Origin: Pyrus communis
Lineage: Eukaryota; Streptophyta; Magnoliopsida; Rosales; Rosaceae
Assembly: GCF_963583255.1 (NCBI RefSeq)
Contig: NC_084804.1
Location: 17,736,723 to 17,800,722, forward strand
Length of the DNA: 64,000 nt
Reading direction: 5' to 3'
A program made the translations under genes and the position numbers. Every line of letters starts with the position of its first letter. Position 1 is the stretch's first letter. Below the pieces are notes generated by a model. It was not told the DNA's origin. It ran no database searches and was given only the letters and a program-made list of their open reading frames with translations. Below, in pieces: positions 1 to 10,500 of the stretch.

Positions 1-601
1 CATAGTAATTGTAATGATTGTTTGGGATGAGAACATGTTGGGTATGAAGGGGTTTTGTGTGAAAAAGGGGAATTCCCCATTCGAGTTCGGTAAGGAATTT
101 TCCAATATGGAGTGAATGATACAATATTTTGTTTTGGTGAGTGGTACTGTAAATTGGCTTAATAGCAATGCTTTCTGTTTCTGAAAGGATAGCCTGGTAA
201 TATTTTAGGCTTTTATAGGATTCAGTTGGTAAGAAATGAAAATTTGGTGGAAGGAGTAATTTGGCAATGCGCTCTGGGGGTTGGTTTTTGTCAATATGAA
301 GAGGAATGCTAAAAAGCTTTTCAGAATGAGGGTTCTGGACATATGGTGATGTTTTAGCATAGCTAGGTGTTTTTGGTTGTGAGGGAGCTGGAGAACGAAC
401 TGATGAGTAAGGATCATAAGGGGTGGCTAAGGCCGTTTGGTAATTTGGTCGGATATTTCCTACTGTTGATCCTAAGGGAGTAAATCTGTTTGTAATGGCG
501 AGGGCCGATGAAGAGTCGGGAATAGACTCTTGTTTTACTGGTGCTGGGGTTTGGGTAAGGGTGGCTGGGAGCCTTCGTTGCTGAGTAGGATTAGTATCCA
601 T
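1..601 (-). CDS. Downstream ORF of endogenous caulimovirid-like element, partial (runs off window)
   Basis: Reading the minus strand from an ATG at 601, the frame stays open for 200 codons to the window edge, so the protein continues outside. It begins MDTNPTQQRR, has a Pro/Ser/Gln-rich first ~80 residues, then a more ordered part with motifs such as NPHSEKLFSIPLHID and ELEWGIP. The ATG lies inside the last codons of the upstream polymerase frame (ATG at 601-599, upstream stop at 593-591), a compact overlap typical of viral coding. I do not recognise the protein. In caulimovirids the place after the RT/RNase H frame is often held by the inclusion-body/transactivator protein, but I see no motif proving that here. 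It could equally be a lineage-specific frame. Confidence 0.6.
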   Translation of the reverse strand, partial: MDTNPTQQRRLPATLTQTPAPVKQESIPDSSSALAITNRFTPLGSTVGNIRPNYQTALATPYDPYSSVRSPAPSQPKTPSYAKTSPYVQNPHSEKLFSIPLHIDKNQPPERIAKLLLPPNFHFLPTESYKSLKYYQAILSETESIAIKPIYSTTHQNKILYHSLHIGKFLTELEWGIPLFHTKPLHTQHVLIPNNHYNYY

Positions 602-3600
602 TCTTCCCCTGCAAAAATTCTCTGGTTAGAAAATCTGGGATGCAATTCTGGCTGCCTTTAATGTATTCAATATCAAAATCAAAAATACTTAATATGGCTT
701 GCCAGCGTGCAAAAATCTGTTTTGATGCAATATTTTGAACATCTTTTTGTAAAACATGTTTTGCAGATTTGCAATCAACACGAACTAAAAATTTTTGATT
801 TAATAAATCATCTTGGAATTTGCTAATACATAATACAATAGATAAAATCTCTTTTTTAATAGTACTATAGTTGCTTTGAGCTGGATTCCAAACTCCTGAA
901 TGGAAACGAACAATTTGTTCAGGAGCTTCGGAAGAAATTTTCTGTTTAAGGATACCTCCATAACCGATTTCAGATGCGTCGGTTTCGACTATTTTGAGAG
1001 AGCCGGGAGTTGGAATGCCAAGGCAAGGCAAAGTCTTGACATGATTTTTGATCTGTTTGACAATGGAAGTATGATTTTGTGACCATGATGGAGGATTTTC
1101 TTTGAGACGATCAAACAAGGGCTTACATTGTTGACGCAAATGAGGATAAAATTCTGAAACATAATTGAGAGATCCAAGGAATCTTTGAAGCTGGGTTTTA
1201 TCAATAATTTGATCTGGAAATTTATCAGCAAACTGGATGACTCGATCTATTGGTTGAATGGTAGACCTGTAAATATGGTAACCTAAAAATCTAACTTTGG
1301 TTTGAAATAACTTAATCTTAGATGCCGAAACAACTAACCCATTGGACCTAATGATCCTAACAAATGCATGCAAATGCTTCCAATGCTCTTCTATTGATTT
1401 TGAGAAAATTAATACATCATCAATATAAACAATCGAAAAATGGCTGTATTGATTAAAAATTTCATTCATGATATTTTGAAATTCACTTGGTGCATTTTTC
1501 AAGCCGAAAGGCATTACATTCCACTCGTAATGTCCGAAAGGAGTTACAAAAGCAGTTTTGTATTTATCAGATTCATGAATTTGAATTTGCCAAAAACCTG
1601 ATTTCATATCAAATTTAGAAAAAACAGTTGCCTGAGAAAGTCTTTTTATCAAGTCTCTTTTGTTAGGAATTGGATATCGGATCCATTCTAAAACATCATT
1701 CAAAGGTTTGTAGTTAATAACCAGTCGTGGAGCACCGCGTTCTAATTCTGCGTTTTTCTGGACATAAAAAGCAGGGCATGACCATGGAGATTTGCTTTTA
1801 CGGATAATTCCTTTTTCTAAAAGTTGATTAATTTCAGTTTTACAAAACTCTAAAACTTCTTGATTCATTTGAATTGGTCGTGCTTTTGTGGGGATTTTTG
1901 ACTCAATAAAATCTTTAATATAAGGTAGTTTAACAATATGTTGTTTTTTGTGCCAAAAAGCATTTGGAAGATCGGAACAAATTTCTTTAGTAAGCTTATC
2001 GGAAAACTGGCGAATAGAATCTAATAAAGATTTGTTTGTCAATTGTTCTTCAATTCTTTTGTGAAGAATTTCTTCCTGTAAAAAAGCAATTTGTTGGGAT
2101 TTTGCAGTAATCTGGTTGAGAGTTTTCGAAACATTATCTTTTTGAAGTTGTTTTAACTTTTTAAGATCTGTTTCCATGCAAAATTCAAAAGTAATTTTTT
2201 GGCCAAAAACCTTGGTAGAAATACAGTTATGATGAACTTTGAAAGGATAAATTAATGCAATGAAAGGGAGTCCCAAAATAACTGGATCAGAAATATTTTT
2301 GATTAAAACAAATGGAGTTTTAAAACAAATATTTTGTTGACAAACATGGGCTTTGGGAATTTCATATTTTAATTTCATCGGGGATTGATTTGCAGCGCTA
2401 AGTGTTTCCGTAGACTTGTGAAAATATTTAGTAGGTATTAATCCTTCTTGAATGCAATTTAAATCTGCACCTGAATCAATTAAAGCGATGGTTTCTAAAT
2501 GAAAATCTTCGATTACTATCGTAACTTTAGAATACCATTTTCGAATTCTTATTTTATCTAAAAGACTTAAAACAAGTTCTTTTGAAGAAGAAGATTTAGC
2601 CGAGTGAGCGTCGGAATCGGAATTTGAGGAAGAACCATTTTGTTCTTGGACGAGTTCTTGCGTACGTACTCTACTGAGTTGTGAACGAATTTCGGTATTT
2701 TCGGATTTTAAAAACTTAATTTCCGATTTGATTTGATTAACTTCTTTTTGCAAATCTTTGAGGGTGATCTCCTTTTTGTTTTTATTAAAACGTTCCAAAG
2801 TGGTACTGAGAGAAATCTTTTGAGAAGAAATTTGACTAGTGCCAGGTTCATGAGAAGAAATCAAATTTTTGAGTTTTTTCAAATAAAAAGATTTTAAATC
2901 AGGGTCATCAACTTTACTAATTAATTCCATTAAAAACTCTTCTTGTTCTTCTTGCTTATTAAGCACTGAAATTTTGTTACAACAAGTGTCCGTGCATCCA
3001 AACTTAATGTTTGGCGAGGAGACGTCGCTAGAACTGCTAGAGTCGGAGACGGAAAAATCGGGATTTTTATCAGATTGACTAGAGTCGGTATTTCTAATTT
3101 CTAAAGCCTGAATAAGTTGAACTTTCTCTTCTTCAGAGATTTTCAGTTGGTTAATAACCTTTTTAACCTTGCATTCATTTGCATAATGACCAAATTTGTC
3201 ACACTTGTAACATTTTCCCTTTTTATTTTGAAAATCCTTTTTAGACTTTCGAAAAGGTTTTTTGTTTGAAGATGGTTTTTCATAAAATTTATTTGTCTGA
3301 AAAGGTTTGTTGGAAGATCTTTTGTTTTTATAAAATCTGGATTGATGTTTAGAAAACTTGCTGGTTTGTTGAGCTTTTTTCTTTTTACTCGAAGGAGCGA
3401 TTGGAGGTAAACCATATTGTTCACAAAATGTTCCAAGTTCGTATTTAGCAATAGATTTATCTTTATGAACTTGTTTTGAAATCTTCATGTCGATACACAT
3501 TTTCAATCCTTCCTTTTGAATAACATTAACTATGTTACCATAAGTAAGGGTATGATAAGGTATGACACCTTCTTCATTTACTAAAACATTTCGAATTTTG

Positions 3601-3854
3601 TGAGCAAAAAGATTTGGTAAACCATTGATAAATTTTTCTTTCCAAAAGGGTTGATTGCTATCTTCCCGAAGCATAACTCTGGATATGAAAACATCTTTAT
3701 ACCATCTGAAATCACTTAAGGTTGGACACCTTAAATTACTCAGTTGGTCGTGAATACGCGTAGTAACGTTGCTGGGTGTTCCTATAAAGTGTTCTATAAT
3801 CGTATTCAGTTTCTCAAACCAACCTTTGTTAATCAAATATAGCAAATAAACCAA
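591..3854 (-). CDS. Caulimovirid-like polyprotein: capsid/zinc knuckle, aspartic protease, RT, RNase H (5'-truncated)
   Basis: An uninterrupted 1087-codon frame. Residues 1-150 resemble the C-terminal part of a pararetroviral capsid protein. A Lys-rich stretch precedes a CX2CX4HX4C zinc knuckle at about 215-228. A Glu/Lys-rich likely coiled coil spans about 363-402. The retropepsin motif IDSGAD is at about 459-464. RT includes FDMKSGFWQIQI (about 748-759) and the catalytic YIDD at 810-813. RNase H starts near VETDASEIGYGG (about 956) and ends close to DFLTRE. No integrase or chromodomain follows; instead a second frame overlaps the stop. That order fits an integrated Caulimoviridae-type pararetrovirus better than a Ty3 retrotransposon. 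There is no ATG at the left end of the open frame, so the capsid N-terminus is missing or lies on another segment. The absence of stops suggests a fairly recent copy, or a sequence that is still maintained. Confidence 0.8.
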   Translation of the reverse strand: MVYLLYLINKGWFEKLNTIIEHFIGTPSNVTTRIHDQLSNLRCPTLSDFRWYKDVFISRVMLREDSNQPFWKEKFINGLPNLFAHKIRNVLVNEEGVIPYHTLTYGNIVNVIQKEGLKMCIDMKISKQVHKDKSIAKYELGTFCEQYGLPPIAPSSKKKKAQQTSKFSKHQSRFYKNKRSSNKPFQTNKFYEKPSSNKKPFRKSKKDFQNKKGKCYKCDKFGHYANECKVKKVINQLKISEEEKVQLIQALEIRNTDSSQSDKNPDFSVSDSSSSSDVSSPNIKFGCTDTCCNKISVLNKQEEQEEFLMELISKVDDPDLKSFYLKKLKNLISSHEPGTSQISSQKISLSTTLERFNKNKKEITLKDLQKEVNQIKSEIKFLKSENTEIRSQLSRVRTQELVQEQNGSSSNSDSDAHSAKSSSSKELVLSLLDKIRIRKWYSKVTIVIEDFHLETIALIDSGADLNCIQEGLIPTKYFHKSTETLSAANQSPMKLKYEIPKAHVCQQNICFKTPFVLIKNISDPVILGLPFIALIYPFKVHHNCISTKVFGQKITFEFCMETDLKKLKQLQKDNVSKTLNQITAKSQQIAFLQEEILHKRIEEQLTNKSLLDSIRQFSDKLTKEICSDLPNAFWHKKQHIVKLPYIKDFIESKIPTKARPIQMNQEVLEFCKTEINQLLEKGIIRKSKSPWSCPAFYVQKNAELERGAPRLVINYKPLNDVLEWIRYPIPNKRDLIKRLSQATVFSKFDMKSGFWQIQIHESDKYKTAFVTPFGHYEWNVMPFGLKNAPSEFQNIMNEIFNQYSHFSIVYIDDVLIFSKSIEEHWKHLHAFVRIIRSNGLVVSASKIKLFQTKVRFLGYHIYRSTIQPIDRVIQFADKFPDQIIDKTQLQRFLGSLNYVSEFYPHLRQQCKPLFDRLKENPPSWSQNHTSIVKQIKNHVKTLPCLGIPTPGSLKIVETDASEIGYGGILKQKISSEAPEQIVRFHSGVWNPAQSNYSTIKKEILSIVLCISKFQDDLLNQKFLVRVDCKSAKHVLQKDVQNIASKQIFARWQAILSIFDFDIEYIKGSQNCIPDFLTREFLQGKNGY

Positions 3855-4179
3855 TAAACTTATAACGGTTATTTAGTTCAATTAACTATAACCATACCAT
3901 CTACACAAGGCAGAAGACAAAACGAACAAAATAATGGTGAAAGGTCACAAGTTGGCATCTTTTGAATCAAATTAACTTGCAGTACATTTTGGAAGCAGTT
4001 AACATATGTACTTCTTTATGCAAAACTAGAAACCAAAAGATTCTATCATGAAAAAGAAAATGCATGCAGAAACAGACATGACATAATATTTTTCTCAAAC
4101 AAACATAGCAATCAAACCATAAACTTGTAATGAGTAATTGTTTAAGGTATGTTATAGTTGGAGACCTTCTTACAAATAC
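3855..4179. other. Gene-free stretch upstream of the caulimovirid-like frame
   Basis: AT-rich, with no credible coding sequence. A short phrase near 3840-3870 recurs in diverged form near 4105-4140, which hints at a small local duplication. I see no tRNA-Met primer site here. Confidence 0.4.
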
Positions 4180-4185
4180 CTGAAA

Positions 4186-4912
4186 TGTGGAGGAGTTTAC
4201 TCAAGTGTTGGCAAATTACTTATCAAGTCCGAATGCATGTTTGGAGGAATTACGTTGGAAAACAACTACTCTCGAATGAAATATAATTTCATAAATGGAA
4301 GTTTGCACCATAAGTGATAGTCACCAACCTAATGGATCCAATTAATTAAAGGTTTGACTAGAGAGTAAGTTGTATCATCGAGGAGAATGAGTTAAAAGCC
4401 TACGTCTTAAGAATAGCCATAATGGCAACCCAACCTAGTTGACTAGAGAGTAAGCTACATGACACTCTTAATGGGATATTATTAGACCCAATTTTTTCTA
4501 ACAATCTCGAGACAAGTTTACACCCCACTACGGTGGTCATGGTTGATCGACGCTTGTCTCCCAAGATACACTGACCACGTCCTTGTAATAGTAGCACTGC
4601 AAATCACAAGGCTCCATGAACCACAATTATGTTGAAAACTCTCTCGTATGGACTCAATAAGACTCTATAATATTTAGTGCACTCTATGTATGATTAATTA
4701 TGTAAACAATGAAAAGTTATTTAATGACCATAGGGGCTTCCCTATTTATAGAATTTGAGATACCTCTTTGAAAAACATGTGATTATTCATGAAAATTCAA
4801 AAGTTGTAACTCTTCATTTGAATAAACACATCTTTTGTACCAAAAGACTTCACTTCTAATTTTCATTCAATTAATAAATTTAATATAATAATAATATTAT
4901 TAAATTCCAACA
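4186..4912 (-). mobile_element. Solo LTR, Ty1/copia type
   Basis: A 727-bp segment reading TGTTGGAATTTAATAAT at its 5' end on the minus strand and ending in ...CTCCTCCACA. It is flanked by the direct repeat CTGAAA (4180-4185 and 4913-4918; the true TSD is probably 5 of these 6 bases). A minus-strand TATA box (TATAAATA, 4743-4750) sits in the expected U3 position. No internal region or second LTR is present, so it is a solo LTR. The copia assignment rests on the TGTTGGAATTTAATA start, which is common in that superfamily. Confidence 0.7.
4743..4750 (-). promoter_or_regulatory. TATA box of the solo LTR
   Basis: TATAAATA on the minus strand inside the solo LTR, directed toward the caulimovirid-like frame that begins about 0.9 kb downstream. 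Whether it drives that frame is unknown. Confidence 0.4.
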
Positions 4913-5037
4913 CTGAAAACATACATATGAATGATTTTGCAATTTGAATGTTGGTATAGCAGCCGATCGAACGACAAAAAATCTCTGGTCGATCAGGATT
5001 CACATTTCACAGTAATTATTCCGCCTTGAAAAAAAAT

Positions 5038-5047
5038 ACACACACAC

Positions 5048-5109
<62 letters not shown>

Positions 5110-5112
5110 TTC
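5038..5112. repeat. (CA)n-(TA)n microsatellite ending in poly-T
   Basis: About 11 CA units pass into about 17 TA units and then an 11-12 base T run. The compound arrangement suggests point mutation converted part of one array. Confidence 0.95.
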
Positions 5113-5515
5113 GTTTTGTTTTTGTTTTTGAGGCGTTTTGATATAGACGCTTCGTTTTTTAATTTTTTAGACTAAATATACACTTCCTTTGAAAATTTGA
5201 TCAAACATTTTCCTAAAATTTTGGTTATTAATTTCAGTTTTTCACATAAGTTTACTTTGTTCAGAATTTTAGTTTATCACGACTTTTCCTAGACATTTCG
5301 TCTTTTTTTTCTTTTCCTCTTATCCCTATATTTATGCATTTATTATCCATCTCTATGCATTTTTTTATTGTTTGTTATAATTTTACTTTTTTTTTTGTGT
5401 GAATATAGTAGAATATTTATATAAAAAAATTGTCAGATTTTATTATTTAGAAGACCCAACACATAATAAAGATTTGTTTGATTATATAGCTACATCTAGT
5501 TACCTATAATATGGA

Positions 5516-5870
5516 CACATTCAGTTTTATAGTGGATTTGATTTTTTGTATTTCTTGGTACATTTGGAATGTAAATGTACCAAAAGGGTTATTAGAAACA
5601 TTTGGTTTTGTGGTACATTTGTGATTTTTTGTTCATTTGGTCTTTTGGTACATTTGGAATCTAAACGTACCAAAATGGTTACCTGACAATGGGCACATTT
5701 GGTTTATCTGTATATTTGAAATATAAACGTACCAAAAGGGTTAAATAACAATGGGTACATTTGGTTTTATAGTACATTTGAATTTTTGGTACATTTGGTT
5801 TCTCGGTACATTTGAAATCTAAACTTACCAAAAGTCGATACTTTTGTTCTCAAATGTACCATAAGTTTTA
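5516..5870. repeat. Degenerate ~90-bp tandem repeat rich in GGTACATTTGG
   Basis: About four diverged units, each with one or more ACATTTGG phrases followed by AATCTAAACGTACCAAAAGG. Each unit can pair with itself, because GGTACATTTGG and CCAAAAG/GTACC are partly complementary. No coding sense was found. Confidence 0.65.
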
Positions 5871-6504
5871 AGTATATTTTTTATATATCTATACGTGAAA
5901 AAATATATATTGAAGACTTTTTATTGAGACATTTTTAATAGAAAGAGAATTTTTTTTTTAAATACTGATAATAAGGTAATGAGGAATTAGTTAATTAATT
6001 TTTTGTTTTATTTTATTAAAAAAATGTCATTTAATGTGTAGAAGGGGATTGACGAAATTAAATTCCTATATTGTAGGCAATTAGTTGCTAAGTTATCTTA
6101 TGCCTCTATATAAATGCATTTAAATTAATGGCATGAAAATTAAATAAATAGAAAATTATTGAGGTGACAATTGATCAAAGCACCTTAATCAAATCTTTAA
6201 AAGGGATGAATGTTTAATTTAACAACTATAGAAAAGATGTAAGGCATTCTAATTTTTACAAACGATAACTTTAATGGATTAATATTAGTTACGAAAATGT
6301 TACCGTATGTTGTCCAAATATAATGGTAGACTTTACTCCAATTTTTGGAGTATGAGCTATTTTGTACATGGTATTCTGCTATTTATACATCGGCAAAAAA
6401 ATTGAATATAAACAGAGTTATTTTAATTTAATTATTCCATTAAAGCCACCTTCATTACAGTTGCAGGATATTATAACCATGAATCAATCAATATTGCTCA
6501 ATAT

Positions 6505-7117
6505 TCAATAGTGGATGAGAGTGACCTTATACTCAATAATGGCATCACCATTGGTAACATTTAAATAACTAGTTTTCAGCTTCGCAAACCCTCTCGCCAT
6601 TCTAAACCTCCCTCTCCCTCCCACAACGGCCAACTCCCGATTCGTCTCTGTCACCGGATTTCTCGAAAACACGCTGAATGAGCTCCCCTTAAACTTACCC
6701 TCAGTAAAACCGAAATCAACGTACATTACAAGCCCCAACTTGGTCTCGTCCTGGACTGACGACACGTAGAGCCCCCAACTTGGTCTCGTCCTGGACTGAC
6801 GACACGTAGAGCCCTTGAGCGTTCCCAATAACTTTGGAAGTGGCCTCAGGGCCCTCTCGTAGAGGGTCGTCGATGGCCCACACGCTGCCGAACGGCGTGG
6901 CAGAACTGTCATTCTTCGTGCTGTTTGAACGTGCGACTTCTACGGCACTAGGTTTGTCGCCGCTGATGATGTCGAAGAGGTAGAAGTGGAGGCGCGTGAC
7001 CTTTTCTTCGTGATGGACATTTGGAAGTGTGTGGGAATGGTAGCTGCAATGTGTTGGTGTGGCCGCGACGGTTAGGAGAGTCAAGGCCAATCGAAGAACC
7101 AAACTACCGCGTTCCAT
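6505..7117 (-). pseudogene. Dirigent protein gene broken by a 40-bp tandem duplication
   Basis: Dirigent proteins are secreted beta-barrel proteins that steer stereoselective phenoxy-radical coupling (lignans and related compounds). The frame starts at the ATG at 7117, with a hydrophobic signal peptide over about residues 1-25. The domain begins at TRLHFYLFDIISG and continues through IDDPLREGPE and AQGLYVSSVQDE. Just there a 40-bp direct duplication shifts the frame. The C-terminal half (YVDFGFTEGKFKGSSFSVFSRNP, AVVGGRGRFRMARG, DAIIEYKVTLIHY) continues in another frame down to 6505. One unit fewer would give one continuous, intronless, family-length protein of about 190 residues. The duplication is the only lesion I see, so the loss looks recent. 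A sequencing or assembly error is the alternative. Confidence 0.85.
6733..6814. repeat. 40-bp perfect tandem duplication inside the dirigent gene
   Basis: Bases 6733-6774 recur at 6773-6814 (period 40, 42 matching bases). Since 40 is not a multiple of three, the duplication shifts the reading frame and repeats the peptide around LYVSSVQDETKLG. Confidence 0.95.
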
Positions 7118-7180
7118 GTCTTTAACTATTTTGCTTTGTTGTGCGAGGAACTGATGGGGTTAAGGACCAAAGATGTTGTT

Positions 7181-7188
7181 TTATATAG
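7181..7188 (-). promoter_or_regulatory. Probable TATA box of the broken dirigent gene
   Basis: CTATATAA on the minus strand, about 65-70 bases upstream of the ATG at 7117, a normal plant core-promoter distance. The promoter therefore looks intact although the coding sequence is not. Confidence 0.5.
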
Positions 7189-7694
7189 CAAACCAATATC
7201 GATTGTCATTGATTAATTTCTAGTAATAAGTTAGTCCTATAAAGTAATAGTAGCTAATAAGGTAAAGCTACATTTTGTGCTTAAATATTTAGAGGAGAAC
7301 ATTTGGATAGGTTCATTCTACTTAATCATACCGATATAATCATCATTATATTATTTTGTAATGGATATTTTCCCTTTTTTTTTTTCCTTATTTTCATTAA
7401 GAATGAATCCGGACAGATAATTTCGTGTTGGTAAAGATTTATTAGGGCGTGTCCATCATACTGCATGGTGTTATAGTCTATTCACGTTTTTTTTTTTTTT
7501 TTTTTTTTTTTCCTGTCAAATTATAGTCCATTTATGTTTATAAAACATCTAATTAGATTCGTCAATCACTCATATTATAACATCTAGTCAATCATTCATA
7601 TTATAACATCTAGACGTAACACCATCGGTACTTACGCAGACTTAGGAGTCCGAGATTTGAATAGGAATGTAGGATCGTATCTGCACATGTTTAT
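7189..7694. other. Intergenic DNA upstream of the broken dirigent gene
   Basis: AT-rich, with a T run at about 7489-7512 and a short repeated phrase near 7555-7610 (ATCATATTATAACATCTAG twice). No gene seen. Confidence 0.5.
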
Positions 7695-7944
7695 TTCCAC
7701 TACTACAAAAGGGGGCTATAGTGTCGGAGGGTGGTGTCGCTTTAATCTAATATAGTAGCGGATTAGGCAGTTGCGACACTAATTGAACATGACGTCGGAT
7801 TTACTGTCGCTTATAAGCGTTATTAAATGTTTATGTCGCTTTTAAACCGACGTAAACATATATTTTAATAATTTTTAAATACTAGTGTCGCTTTTAAACC
7901 AACGTAAACATTATTTTAATAATTTTTAAATACTAGTGTCGCTT

Positions 7945-8140
7945 TTAAGCGACATAAAGTGTGTATATATATATATATATTGAATTAAATTTTATATCCC
8001 TAAAAACTATAATAATTATATATATATATATATTAAATTAAATTTTAAAAAATTGGTGATCATTGGATTGGCTTAAATATACATACGATTCAATTTCTTA
8101 AGTGTTATACATACAAAATAAATAAATTTAAATCTACTTA

Positions 8141-8172
<32 letters not shown>

Positions 8173-8230
8173 CATTGAACTTGATTGGATACGAATTCTA
8201 TGAAACTAATTTAGACAGTTATAAACGAAA
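7945..8230. repeat. Left arm of the inner inverted repeat in the CACTA element
   Basis: This AT-rich arm is imperfectly inverted at about 10240-10500. Shared blocks include the TA-rich tracts, the phrase around CTACTTAATATATA and ACACACCATTGAACTTGAT. The arms bracket the 346-bp array, so the interior could fold into a very large hairpin. Confidence 0.75.
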
Positions 8231-9862
8231 AATCACGATTTAACGATTATTTTAACTCCGATTTTGATGATTTTTTTACAGCTACACTCCTGACCCTATA
8301 TGAATACAATGAATGGATTCGATCTTCAAATTAAAATATTTACACAAGTGGATACCACAAAATCTTATGTTATACTTAATGAAAGTATAAATAAACTCTA
8401 AGTGTTAGTCAATCTATTGTTTTGATGGGATATAAATTCTCCGAAACTAATTTCAACGATCCCAACCGTCAAACTTGTTTGCATATGCTTCGAGATCACA
8501 TCAACAAAAAATCACAAAAAACAAACATTCAGAGATCAAGTAACGGGACAAAGCTTTTCGACGGTTATAAACGAAAAATCACAATTTAACGGTTATTTTA
8601 ACTCCGATTTTGATGATTTTTTACAGCTACATTCCTTGACCCTGTATGAATAGAATGAATGAATTCGATCTTCAATTTAAAATATTTACACAAGTGGATA
8701 CCACAAAATCTTATGTTATACTTAATGAAAGTATAAATAAACTCTAAGTGTTAGTCAATCTATTGTTTTGATGGGATACGAATTCTCCGAAACTAATTTC
8801 AACGATCCCAACCGTCAAACTTGTTTGCATATGCTTCGAGATCACGTCAGCAAAAAATCACAAAAAACAAACATTCAGAGATCAAGTAACGGGACAAAGC
8901 TTTTCGACGGTTATAAACGAAAAATCACGATTTAACGGTTATTTTAACTCCGATTTTGATGATTTTTTACAGCTACACTCCTTGACCCTATATGAATACA
9001 ATGAATGAATTCGATCTTCAAATTAAAATATTTACACAAGTAGATACCACAAAATCTTATGTTATACTTAATGAAAGTATAAATAAACTCTAAGTATTAG
9101 TCAATCTATTGTTTTGATGGGATACGAATTCTTCGAAACTAATTTCAACGATCCCAACCGTCAAACTTGTTTGCATATGCTTCCAGATCACATCAGCAAA
9201 AAATCACAAAAAACAAACATTCAGAGATCAAGTAACGGGACAAAGCTTTTCGACGGTTATAAACGAAAAATCACGATTTAACGGTTATTTTAACTCCGAT
9301 TTTGATGATTTTTTACAGCTACATTCCTTGACCCTATATGAATAGAATGAATGAATTCGATCTTCAATTTAAAATATTTACACAAGTGGATACCACAAAA
9401 TCTTATGTTATACTTAATGAAAGTATAAATGAACTCTAAGTGTTAGTCAATCTATTGTTTTGATGGGATATGAATTCTCCGAAACTAATTTCAACGATCC
9501 CAACCGTCAAACTTGTTTGCATATGCTTCGAGATCACATCAGCAAAAAATCACAAAAAACAAACATTCAGAGATCAAGTAACGGGACAAAGCTTTTCGAC
9601 GGTTATAAACGAAAAATCACGATTTAACGGTTATTTTAACTCCGATTTGGATGATTTTTTACAGCTACACTCATTGACCCTTTATGAATAGAATGAATGA
9701 ATTCGATCTTCAAATTAAAATATTTACACAAGTGGATACCACAAAATCTTATGTTATACTTAATGAAAGTATAAATAAACTCTAAGTGTTAGTCAATCTA
9801 TTGTTTTGATGGGATATGAATTCTCCGAAACTAATTTCAACGATCTCAACCGTCAAACTAAT
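8215..9862. repeat. 346-bp tandem array, about 4.8 copies
   Basis: The anchor phrase ACGGTTATAAACGAAAAATC (diverged in the first copy) starts at 8215, 8561, 8907, 9253 and 9599, an exact spacing of 346. Copies are nearly identical, differing at scattered single bases. The last copy is cut short near 9862. Equal spacing and low divergence imply recent unequal exchange or replication slippage within the element. Confidence 0.95.
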
Positions 9863-10239
9863 TTCACTATCAATTGATGGACAGAGTGTGGAGTGTGTGT
9901 GCTGTATAGTGCACAAATATGGCCCTCAACTTTTATTATTTTTTTGCTCTTGTGTAATACAAATTCTCAGAAGTATCCTTCCAATTAATTGAAGAGATCT
10001 TATTTTGGGACCAGGAGGTATTATACGGAATATATGTTTTCTTTTTTAGAAGAAAAAACCAGGTAGTTTGACTTGTGCAAAAATGGTGCTTTGCACACCC
10101 AAAAACCTACCCTTATATGAGTGTCGCTTATAACCGACACTAAATTATTTTTTTAAATATTTTGAAATCCAATGTCGCTTTAAATTAGTTTTTTTAAATA
10201 TTTTGAAACCCAGTGTCGCTTTTAAGCGACATATTGATT

Positions 10240-10500
10240 TAAATTAGTTTTTCGTTTTATAACCATCGAAAAGTTCCATAGAATTTGTATCCCATCAAGT
10301 TCAATGGTGTGTGTATATATATATATATTTATTAAGTAGATTTAAATTTATTTATTTTGTATGTATAACACTTAAAGAAATTGAATGGTATGTATATTGA
10401 AACTGATCCAACGGTCACCAATTTTTAAAATTTAATTTAATATATATATATAATTATTATAGTTTTTAGGGGTATAAAATTGTTACATTAATATATATAA
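10240..10500. repeat. Right arm of the inner inverted repeat in the CACTA element
   Basis: Inverse of about 7945-8230, with small indels. It is followed by several GTCGGTTTTAACCGAC-type motifs at 10600-10860, the subterminal repeat family of this element. Confidence 0.75.

Larger units (their letters stand above)
4919..6500. other. AT-rich intergenic DNA, no gene
   Basis: No coding sequence is supported. It contains the microsatellite at 5038-5112 and the ~90-bp degenerate repeat at 5516-5870, both listed separately, and is otherwise AT-rich with poly-T runs. Confidence 0.5.

Noticed and set aside
5101..5112. Poly-T run as a possible LINE tail
   Set aside because: It adjoins a (CA)(TA) microsatellite and has no LINE sequence beside it.
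9470..9691. Open frame in the 346-bp array, and a 61-codon frame at 10586-10771
   Set aside because: Both are made of non-coding repeat units inside the CACTA element and have no protein resemblance.
8215..9862. Regular repeats considered as a CRISPR-like array
   Set aside because: The 346-bp units are contiguous with no unique spacers, and lie inside a plant CACTA element.
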